Shown here one piece after another: positions 1 through 5,486 of a stretch of DNA of 11,803 bases; the stretch's first letter is position 1, and each line of letters begins with the position of its first letter. The position numbers were made by a program, and so were the translations under genes. The notes below the pieces were generated by a model that did no database searches, had not been told where the DNA came from, and saw only the letters and a program-made list of their open reading frames with translations. Source of the stretch: Oscillospiraceae bacterium. Lineage in GTDB: Bacteria > Bacillota > Clostridia > Oscillospirales > Acutalibacteraceae. The stretch spans positions 1 through 11,803 of the forward strand of contig CADBUK010000202.1 in assembly GCA_902797915.1 (NCBI GenBank), given 5' to 3'.

Positions 1-3000
1 CAGAACCTTGTCAGCGTCAAGAGTGCTGAGGAGGTTAACGAGCTTGGAATTGTTCTCGCCGAGAAGCGACTGAAGAACGTTGCTGTCAGTAATAACGTCG
101 ATTGCGAACACATAGAGAGCAAGGAGGATTACTCCGTTGTCTTCCTGTGCGATTGCTGCAAAGTCAATCGGCGGGAACTCAGTGCCGAGAGCGTTGTTAA
201 GCAGAGTAATTACAACATTCTCTGTCGGCAGTGAGCCTGACGCAAAGGTGTCGGTTATGAACTGGTAAATCTTGTTTGCAAGGGTCGGGGACAGTCTGTC
301 GCCAACAATTCCTGCAGCGCCTGCAAGCTCTGCAACAATCGGGAACATAACGCTGCCGATTATCGGCAGGATTGTGTCATCGTCAAGTACGCCGATTAAG
401 CCCTTAACCGCGTTCATAAGAGTTGAAACAGGAGTTTCAATAAACTGTGCAAGAAGTCCGCCGACAGCGTCCTTGATTGCAATCATAATGTCAACGCCTG
501 AAGCGTCGTCAGCAACCGTCTTTGTATAATCAACGCCTGCAGTATCGCAGATTGCGCCGAGAATCGGGGAAATTACGGTGTTGTAATAACCGGTTGTGCC
601 GAGGAGTGCGCCAACGATGCCGGGGATAATGCTGAGCGACTCAAACAAATCCTGATAGAATACGTCCTTATCGCCTGCGCTCAGGTTGCCGTAACCGAGG
701 TCGGTTCCGTACTGAGTGCTTGCATCCTGCCATGTCAGGCACTTCATAATCTTGTCGTCAACATTGTCGGAACGTACTGCAACTGCGCTCGGAGAATAGA
801 TACCGTTTATAGCGCCGTTGATTACGCCGTACTCGTCGCCCTTGATGTTAAGTTTCTGATTAACAATCTTTTCAACAAGTGCGTAGGTGTTGGAAACAAG
901 GATTGAAAGATTCTTCTTGGAATATACTGCCTTGTAATCAATCTGGCAGTTGTCCTTGCCGGAATTCTTGTTCCATGTGCCGCCGTCCTTGGTGTTCTCA
1001 GCGTTGATAACTCTGAGATACTGAACCAGAAGGTCTGCAAGCTCGTTTGTGAGATCTTCGCCGAGGTGGTTGGTTACGAAGGTAACAACTGCGGAAAGAA
1101 TGCCGTCTGTATGGTCAATGGCAAAGCCGTCAACATATGTGTTTTTAAGGAGAGCTGAAAGAACTGCGTCGAGCTTATCAATAAGGTTGTTTGCAGCAGC
1201 AACGTTCTTTTCGGTTGCAACCTTCTGTGCGTCTTCCATAATCCTGTCAATATCAACCATGGAAGTAATGCTGCTTACCGTGTCGCCGATTGCGTACGGA
1301 GCAAATGCGCCTGCGCCGTAGGAATCGCCGTCAGAATCGTCGGACTTGTTAGCCTCAACGATTGACATAACGATTTCAACAACCTTGTCAACGTTTGTAA
1401 GCAGGAAGTAAGCGCTCATTGTGCTGAAGCCTACGTAACCGTTGTCTCTTTCCTCCATTGTGAAGGAGCAAAGGTCGTTTCTTGTAAGACCGAAGAGACC
1501 GTTGAGAATATCGGTCAGCGCGCTCTTCTCGCCGAAGAGGTCAACTGCGTTAAGAAGCGCAGCAACAATCGGAAGGTTGGTTGTAATAAAGTTATCGGTT
1601 GAGATAACGTCATTGAGAAGTGAAAGCAGAGCGTTGAGCCAGTTGTTAATAAAGATGTTAACAAATGAATCAAGGATTTCCTCTGCGGAAGCTTTGTCGG
1701 AAGCAAGCTGCTTGAAGTCCTCAAGAGTCTTGTTTGAGTCATAGCCTGCAGCGTTGGTTCCGTAAACGCCGAAGTACCATTCTGTAGGAATGCTATTCCT
1801 GCTTGCAAACTCCTTGCCGATGCCGTCAATAATCTTCGGCAGTGCAACAAACAGGTTGTTCATACCCTTGTTGGTAGGCAACGGGTTTTCGCTGTCACTT
1901 GTGTAAGACTTGATGTCATACTCGTGATTTGCAACATATTCGTCAACAACGCCTGTAGCAAGGCCTGAGATGTCGGTAAGAACCTCGGTTAAAATCTTGC
2001 CGGTGTCGCCGTCCATCTTGCCCTCAAGGTCAGAGATGGCAGCGCCTGCAAGAAGCTTATCAACCGCATAGATGTTAAGAATGCAGGGGATAAGGTAGGT
2101 CTTGTTGCCGTCAGCGTCATACTTTGTGCCGAACTTACCGGTAACGGTGCCGTTGTAAATTACGATATCGCGGCCGTCAGCGTCGGTTGTTTCGGTAACG
2201 TCATAATAAGTATAGGTGTAGTCATTGTCGCCGTTGAGCCAGTGAAGAGCAGCGGGAACAACATAGTTAAGGTCCCATTCAAGAGTGCCGATACCAACGG
2301 TGCTGTTAGCAGCCTGCGTCATATTCTTGAGCAGCGAGCCGCCGAGCAGCTCCATAAGAAGACCGTGGGTTCTTGCGTTGTAATATGCGTCGTCCGCAAT
2401 GTCAGCGCCGTCACCTGCAGCGTTGAATACGATGGGAACAACAATTTCATCAATCAGCGCAACCAGAATCGGAAGAAGCTTGAAGATAGTCTCTACAGGC
2501 TGGTTAGCAAGGTTGATGTAAATGTCGGTAAGTTCTTCTTTAAGGTCAATGTTGATTGAAAGCAGTTCTGCAAGAGCGCCTGAAATACCGTCGCCTATCA
2601 TTGTGCCGGGGGACAGGTAAGTGTTAAGCAGACCGTTAATCATTGCGTTAACGATGCTGAGCGCAAGAGCGTCGTCCGGCTTATAGTTATCCCACTCATA
2701 GTGGTTAAGGTTAGCGGCAACCGCAGTCTTGTAAATAACTGCGTTAACGTATGCGTCAACAACATTGTAATCTCTGGCAAGGTTTACGGCAATGCCGTTA
2801 AGGCCGCAGTTAACCTCGTATGAGAAGAAATACTTGTCGCAAGTATTTGCAAAGCTCTGCATATTAGAGGTCCAGGCGTCGCCCTCGCTCCAGTTAATAA
2901 GGTCGGAAGCAAGTGCCTGAATAACGCTTGTGCTCGGGTTGCTCATAAACAGAGCGTGCTTAACGCGGTCAGAGAAAGAGTAGCTGTTAAGCAGGCTTTC

Positions 3001-4476
3001 AACTGATTTGTTACCAACGGTGTTGCCGTTAAAGAACTTGTCGTTGTTAACACCGGTTGCGCCGACTTCGGGAGCGTTCGGGTTTGTGAGCGCGCCGAGT
3101 TTAAGGAGTCTTTCCTTAATAGCGGCAAAATCGGAATCGCTGAGCTTACTATCGTTCTTTGCAACCTCAACCGCATTTGAGTCCTCATAAATGCCGAGGT
3201 AAACAAGGGTTGTTGTAGCAGCGTCTGAATACCATTTTGCGTTAACAGCGGCATCACGGGACTGCTGAACGGAGTCACTGGGCATACCGAGTGAGAAAAT
3301 AACCGGGAAGGTACGCCATACAGCACGCCAGTAAGCGTTGTCATTAACGGTAACGCCCGTATCGCCGAAGAATGCGGCAAATGCATCAAATGTGAAGCCC
3401 GTGAAGAGCTGGTCAACAAAGTATTCGCCCTGAGAAACGGTGTAATCGCCGATCATATCATCATGAACGTTGATTGTTTCGCCGCCTGAGGTTGCGAGAG
3501 CTACAAGAGCGCCGATGTTGTTGGTAATGTTATCGGTGTAGTAGTAGAAGCAAGCCTGAGCGAGCGTAAGCTTTTCGCCCTCGCCGATGATGTTTGAAGC
3601 GGCTGCAAGAGCGGAAATTCTGTCAATGAACGGGTTGAGGTCAACGCCGTCAGCAGAAGAGCCCTGTGTGCCGAGTGTATTGCCGTTCGTAAGAATAACG
3701 TCGCCCACTGTTTCGGGAACGGCGGGAATGAAGCCCATACCGTCAAAGCCAAAAGCAGAATAAGCAGTGCCGATATCCTGAGCGGCAACGGTAGCTTCCG
3801 CATCAGCAGCAAGTGAGTTATTAATAATAACTTTTAAATCGTCTTCATAGATGAGTGCGTCGCCAAGCAACGCCCTGATTTTCGTATCTGCAGCGCTGAA
3901 AGCAGCAGCTTCATCAGCCTGACCGTTTGCTTTCTGGTCAAGCAAAGCCTGAAGCTGAGGAAGAGTTGCTGTGCAGAAAGCCTTGATGTCTGCATTACCG
4001 CTGTCCTGGTTATCAGAGCAGAACTTATACAGGCTCCAGAAATTCATAGCCGCATCGTCATCCTCAAGATACGAATAATAGAAATCGCTTGTTGAATTAT
4101 AATCACTGCCCAGAACGGACTGCGCAGAAGCGGAGCCGCCCAGAAGACCGATAAGGGTGGGGGACAGCTGGCTTAATAATTCATAAACAAGGCCGTCGTC
4201 ATCCGCACCGTCAGCGTCAATAACCGCGTCAACGTTAACACCTATGCCCTCAAGCGTGCCGCGCAGTGCGCCGCCAACAAGAGCGGGAAGGTATTTGTCA
4301 ACCATCGCGTTTAATGAAGCGTAGGTTACGGTGGTAGCTTCACCCTCATTGTTGATGTAGGTGAAGACCTTATCCTGCTGGGGCTCAGCCGCGAAAGCGG
4401 TGAAACCTACGGAGCAGGCGGTAACCACCATTACAACAGCAAGGAAGAAGCTGAGTAATCGTTTGCTCGTTTTCAT
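1..4476 (-). CDS. Giant secreted protein A, repeat-rich, unknown function (3' end outside window)
   Basis: One uninterrupted frame of 1492 codons reads leftward from ATG 4476 and is still open at base 1. I do not recognise a named family. Residues 1-29 form a Sec signal peptide (K2, K5, R6; hydrophobic core 7-25; A-F-A cleavage site). The remainder is Ala/Leu/Ile/Asn/Asp-rich and looks mainly helical, with recurring hydrophobic segments. A P-V-x-T motif followed by a Leu/Ile/Val-rich helix and an acidic turn occurs near residue 660 and again near 1349, suggesting repeated modules. A small polar insert with two D-A-D-G turns lies around 765-795. No catalytic motif, LPxTG anchor or dockerin is visible, but the C-terminus is missing. 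ATG 4476 is preferred over the in-frame ATG at 4482 because AGGAG lies 8 nt upstream of the former. It diverges from the plus-strand giant gene, with similar codon use and composition, so the two are probably co-regulated. A surface or secreted structural role is inference only. Confidence 0.9.
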   Translation of the reverse strand, partial: MKTSKRLLSFFLAVVMVVTACSVGFTAFAAEPQQDKVFTYINNEGEATTVTYASLNAMVDKYLPALVGGALRGTLEGIGVNVDAVIDADGADDDGLVYELLSQLSPTLIGLLGGSASAQSVLGSDYNSTSDFYYSYLEDDDAAMNFWSLYKFCSDNQDSGNADIKAFCTATLPQLQALLDQKANGQADEAAAFSAADTKIRALLGDALIYEDDLKVIINNSLAADAEATVAAQDIGTAYSAFGFDGMGFIPAVPETVGDVILTNGNTLGTQGSSADGVDLNPFIDRISALAAASNIIGEGEKLTLAQACFYYYTDNITNNIGALVALATSGGETINVHDDMIGDYTVSQGEYFVDQLFTGFTFDAFAAFFGDTGVTVNDNAYWRAVWRTFPVIFSLGMPSDSVQQSRDAAVNAKWYSDAATTTLVYLGIYEDSNAVEVAKNDSKLSDSDFAAIKERLLKLGALTNPNAPEVGATGVNNDKFFNGNTVGNKSVESLLNSYSFSDRVKHALFMSNPSTSVIQALASDLINWSEGDAWTSNMQSFANTCDKYFFSYEVNCGLNGIAVNLARDYNVVDAYVNAVIYKTAVAANLNHYEWDNYKPDDALALSIVNAMINGLLNTYLSPGTMIGDGISGALAELLSINIDLKEELTDIYINLANQPVETIFKLLPILVALIDEIVVPIVFNAAGDGADIADDAYYNARTHGLLMELLGGSLLKNMTQAANSTVGIGTLEWDLNYVVPAALHWLNGDNDYTYTYYDVTETTDADGRDIVIYNGTVTGKFGTKYDADGNKTYLIPCILNIYAVDKLLAGAAISDLEGKMDGDTGKILTEVLTDISGLATGVVDEYVANHEYDIKSYTSDSENPLPTNKGMNNLFVALPKIIDGIGKEFASRNSIPTEWYFGVYGTNAAGYDSNKTLEDFKQLASDKASAEEILDSFVNIFINNWLNALLSLLNDVISTDNFITTNLPIVAALLNAVDLFGEKSALTDILNGLFGLTRNDLCSFTMEERDNGYVGFSTMSAYFLLTNVDKVVEIVMSIVEANKSDDSDGDSYGAGAFAPYAIGDTVSSITSMVDIDRIMEDAQKVATEKNVAAANNLIDKLDAVLSALLKNTYVDGFAIDHTDGILSAVVTFVTNHLGEDLTNELADLLVQYLRVINAENTKDGGTWNKNSGKDNCQIDYKAVYSKKNLSILVSNTYALVEKIVNQKLNIKGDEYGVINGAINGIYSPSAVAVRSDNVDDKIMKCLTWQDASTQYGTDLGYGNLSAGDKDVFYQDLFESLSIIPGIVGALLGTTGYYNTVISPILGAICDTAGVDYTKTVADDASGVDIMIAIKDAVGGLLAQFIETPVSTLMNAVKGLIGVLDDDTILPIIGSVMFPIVAELAGAAGIVGDRLSPTLANKIYQFITDTFASGSLPTENVVITLLNNALGTEFPPIDFAAIAQEDNGVILLALYVFAIDVITDSNVLQSLLGENNSKLVNLLSTLDADKVL
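4390..4476 (-). other. Signal peptide of protein A
   Basis: Residues 1-29: charged start M-K-T-S-K-R, a hydrophobic stretch rich in Leu/Phe/Val, then A-F-A before A-E-P, a good signal peptidase I site. V18-T19-A20-C21 inside the hydrophobic core also fits a loose lipobox, so lipid attachment at C21 cannot be excluded. The better-placed AxA site favours ordinary secretion. Confidence 0.8.
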
Positions 4477-4482
4477 AATCAT

Positions 4483-4490
4483 CTCTCCTT
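4483..4490 (-). promoter_or_regulatory. Ribosome binding site of protein A
   Basis: The minus strand reads AAGGAGAG here. The AGGAG core is 8 nt from ATG 4476 but only 2 nt from the in-frame ATG at 4482, so it decides the start in favour of 4476. Confidence 0.85.
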
Positions 4491-4501
4491 CTTTTATGAT
4501 T

Positions 4502-4515
4502 CGGCACAAGTGCCG
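4502..4515. repeat. Inverted repeat CGGCAC-AA-GTGCCG in the protein A leader
   Basis: A perfect 6-bp inverted repeat with a 2-nt centre lies 26 bases upstream of the minus-strand start codon, close to the ribosome binding site. In RNA the loop would be too small without opening a pair, so a DNA operator is at least as likely as an RNA hairpin. Its GGCACAAGTG part recurs at 4925-4934. Confidence 0.55.
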
Positions 4516-4572
4516 TGAAATAACGCGCGGAAGCTGTGCTTTGATTTTACCCCTTGGGGAAGTGTTAACAAT

Positions 4573-4582
4573 TTGTTCACAA
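4573..4582. promoter_or_regulatory. TTGTNNACAA palindrome, copy 1 (TTGTTCACAA)
   Basis: It lies in the transcribed leader of protein A, about 50 nt downstream of the predicted transcription start. It is preceded by TTAACAA at 4565-4571, as is copy 2, giving an 18-bp element matching copy 2 at 15 of 18 positions. Candidate operator; the factor is unknown. Confidence 0.5.
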
Positions 4583-4626
4583 AACCCGATTTTTTGGGCG
4601 CAAGATATCCACGCGTACGAACAAGT

Positions 4627-4635
4627 ACAATATAT
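4627..4635 (+). repeat. ACAATATRT motif, copy 1
   Basis: ACAATATAT, overlapping the predicted transcription start and -10 edge of the minus promoter. The ten bases 4627-4636 recur exactly at 4768-4777. Other copies are at 4992 and 5200. Confidence 0.4.
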
Positions 4636-4663
4636 TTATACCAAATATATATGGCGGTGTCAA
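4635..4663 (-). promoter_or_regulatory. Sigma-A type promoter of protein A
   Basis: On the minus strand TTGACA (4663-4658, six of six to consensus) is followed by a 17-bp spacer and TATAAA (4640-4635, five of six). The predicted start of transcription is near 4628, giving a leader of about 150 nt. TTGTNNACAA palindromes sit on both sides, at 4573-4582 and 4689-4698. Confidence 0.75.
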
Positions 4664-4688
4664 CACTTTTTTGCGAAATTTTAACAAA

Positions 4689-4698
4689 TTGTGAACAA
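4689..4698. promoter_or_regulatory. TTGTNNACAA palindrome, copy 2 (TTGTGAACAA)
   Basis: The near edge lies 25 bp upstream of the -35 box of the protein A promoter. It is the reverse complement of copy 1 and is preceded by TTAACAA at 4681-4687. The element is further framed by AAATTTT (4676-4682) and AAAATTT (4697-4703), an inverted pair. Confidence 0.5.
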
Positions 4699-4743
4699 AA
4701 TTTTAAATCGACAGAATTTTCGGCGGATGAATTACGGAATTTG

Positions 4744-4753
4744 TTGTACACAA
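4744..4753. promoter_or_regulatory. TTGTNNACAA palindrome, copy 3 (TTGTACACAA)
   Basis: Third copy, about 80 bp upstream of the minus -35 box and just before the ACAATATATTGT palindrome. Candidate operator half of the protein A promoter region. Confidence 0.45.
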
Positions 4754-4767
4754 AAACGGAAAGCAAC

Positions 4768-4779
4768 ACAATATATTGT
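4768..4779. repeat. Perfect 12-bp palindrome ACAATATATTGT (ACAATATRT copy 2)
   Basis: A perfect 12-bp palindrome whose half-site is the ACAATAT motif found at three other places in the gap. Its ACAA...TTGT ends are the TTGT/ACAA half-sites in reversed order. Confidence 0.5.
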
Positions 4780-4924
4780 ATGTTTTGCGGCAAGCGTTAA
4801 TAATTGTTGTTGTCTGAGGGCGTGCTCTGAGGTTTTCAACATTTTATGAATTGCCGATGATTAAACCGAAACAAAATATGGGAACAGAAGCATATTTTTA
4901 CAACAAGAACACATCCGGTAGAGG

Positions 4925-4934
4925 GGCACAAGTG
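4925..4934. repeat. GGCACAAGTG element, second copy
   Basis: Exact 10-base match to 4503-4512. It overlaps the start of the inverted repeat at 4933-4953. A related GGCACA follows at 4975-4980 within the palindrome TGTGC-G-GCACA (4970-4980). Confidence 0.4.
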
Positions 4935-4953
4935 TAAAGCAAAACGCTTTACA
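4933..4953. repeat. 8-bp perfect inverted repeat with 5-nt loop
   Basis: Arms TGTAAAGC (4933-4940) and GCTTTACA (4946-4953) flank AAAAC. It lies midway between the two promoters, outside both predicted transcripts, so it is more likely a protein-binding site than an RNA hairpin. No T-run follows, so it is not a terminator. Confidence 0.5.
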
Positions 4954-4984
4954 ACAAACCCTTACAAAGTGTGCGGCACAAAAA

Positions 4985-5000
4985 TTGACATACAATATGT
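4985..5000 (+). repeat. Promoter-like segment, ACAATATRT copy 3
   Basis: TTGACAT followed directly by ACAATATGT. This resembles the plus promoter (TTGACAT, seven other bases, then ACAATATGT) but no acceptable -10 box lies 16-18 bp from this TTGACA. It may be a decayed copy of the functional promoter or a binding site. Confidence 0.35.
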
Positions 5001-5085
5001 AGTTTTGTCAAGGCGTTTTACTTTTCGGCAAAAGACGGGTGTAAAGGAAAATACCCGTGTTTTTGCGACCAAATTTGTAAAATTT

Positions 5086-5105
5086 TTGTGAACAAGTTGT
5101 AACAA
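5086..5105. promoter_or_regulatory. TTGTNNACAA palindrome, copy 4, plus adjacent TTGTAACAA
   Basis: TTGTGAACAA at 5086-5095 is followed after one base by a shortened form, TTGTAACAA (5097-5105). The pair lies about 80-100 bp upstream of the -35 box of the plus promoter. A tandem arrangement would suit cooperative binding by one regulator. Confidence 0.45.
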
Positions 5106-5185
5106 AATTTCTGTTTGAACTGCACAAAAAAGATATGTCAAAACTATCAAAAATGACGAAAATCCGCCTGTTTTTCTGTGCATTA

Positions 5186-5214
5186 TTGACATTCCCATTA
5201 CAATATGTTTTAAT
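5186..5214 (+). promoter_or_regulatory. Sigma-A type promoter of protein B
   Basis: TTGACA (5186-5191, six of six) is followed by a 17-bp spacer and TTTAAT (5209-5214, five of six). The predicted transcription start is near 5221, giving a leader of about 167 nt before ATG 5388. The ACAATATGT motif (5200-5208) lies inside the spacer, so a factor bound there would block polymerase. Confidence 0.7.
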
Positions 5215-5252
5215 AATATCGCATATTAGCGCGTTTTGTTTACATATATGCG

Positions 5253-5266
5253 GCACTCAGGTGTGC
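5253..5266 (+). repeat. GC-rich inverted repeat GCAC/GTGC in the protein B leader
   Basis: GCAC (5253-5256) and GTGC (5263-5266) could pair around a 6-nt loop in the leader RNA, in a stretch otherwise AT-rich. It echoes the GGCAC/GTGCC repeat in the opposite leader. With only four pairs it is weak evidence. Confidence 0.25.
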
Positions 5267-5313
5267 ACTTGGTTTAATGCAACTGTGTTTTGCTGGTCAG
5301 AAATCAAGGCAAA

Positions 5314-5323
5314 TTGTTAACAA
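5314..5323. promoter_or_regulatory. TTGTNNACAA palindrome, copy 5 (TTGTTAACAA)
   Basis: A fully palindromic copy, about 95 nt into the predicted leader of protein B. With copy 4 it brackets the plus promoter, as copies 1 and 2 bracket the minus promoter. Confidence 0.5.
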
Positions 5324-5328
5324 AATGC

Positions 5329-5346
5329 TTTCGCTTATTTGCGAAA
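5329..5346 (+). repeat. Leader hairpin TTTCGC/GCGAAA
   Basis: Arms TTTCGC (5329-5334) and GCGAAA (5341-5346) with a 6-nt loop, ending 26 bases before the ribosome binding site of protein B. It could stabilise the leader RNA or shield the 5' end. It is not followed by an uninterrupted T-run, so a transcription terminator is unlikely. Confidence 0.45.
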
Positions 5347-5372
5347 ATCAAACTTTTTTAAAAATTTATGAA

Positions 5373-5378
5373 GAGGTG
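5373..5378 (+). promoter_or_regulatory. Ribosome binding site of protein B
   Basis: GAGGTG, with 9 nt to ATG 5388. The ATG at 5368 is out of frame, and 5388 gives a complete signal peptide, so 5388 is the start. Confidence 0.8.
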
Positions 5379-5387
5379 AAAATTTAT

Positions 5388-5486
5388 ATGGTTAAGTCAA
5401 AATCGTTCGGTAAGAAGCTGCTTGCGCTGTTCCTTGCCGTTCTTATGGCTCTCTCCTGTTTCATGGGCGCAATTACCGCCTATGCT
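5388..5486 (+). other. Signal peptide of protein B
   Basis: Residues 1-33: basic start (K3, K5, K9, K10), hydrophobic core about 11-29, and A31-Y32-A33 before S-T-D, a clear signal peptidase I site. This places the protein outside the cytoplasmic membrane. Confidence 0.88.

Larger units (their letters stand above)
4477..5387. other. Shared divergent regulatory region, 911 bp
   Basis: This gap between the two start codons is clearly more AT-rich than the flanking genes (roughly two-thirds A+T by eye). It contains no convincing gene. It holds one outward-facing promoter per gene, about 520 bp between the two -35 boxes, and leaders of about 150 nt (minus) and 167 nt (plus). Several short motifs recur: TTGTNNACAA five times, ACAATATRT four times, GGCACAAGTG twice, plus several inverted repeats. 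Short open frames inside it lack Shine-Dalgarno sequences and differ in codon use from the two genes. I see no known riboswitch. Confidence 0.8.

Noticed and set aside
4565..4698. Binding sites for the redox regulator Rex (TTGTTAA, 4 nt, TTAACAA in Clostridia)
   Set aside because: TTAACAA half-sites are present but never in the inward-facing 18-bp arrangement Rex needs.
4494..4800. Short frames on both strands near the protein A promoter
   Set aside because: They overlap each other and the promoter, use non-typical codons and have no ribosome binding site.
4573..5095. Replication origin with DnaA boxes (TTATNCACA), because TTGTNCACA occurs four times counting both strands
   Set aside because: The third base differs from the DnaA box in every copy, and no dnaA, dnaN or other origin-linked gene is near. 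The palindromic form fits a transcription factor better.
4962..5256. Two overlapping minus-strand short frames in the intergenic region
   Set aside because: No ribosome binding sites, no recognisable motifs, and AT-rich sequence makes such frames likely by chance.
5135..5320. A 61-codon frame with a basic start and hydrophobic, cysteine-rich body, possibly a small membrane protein
   Set aside because: No Shine-Dalgarno sequence precedes it, its codon use differs from both genes, and it overlaps the predicted promoter and leader of protein B.
5329..5365. Rho-independent terminator or attenuator before protein B
   Set aside because: The hairpin is AT-rich with three G-C pairs and the T-run starts only after several other bases, and it lies in the leader of an apparently expressed gene.
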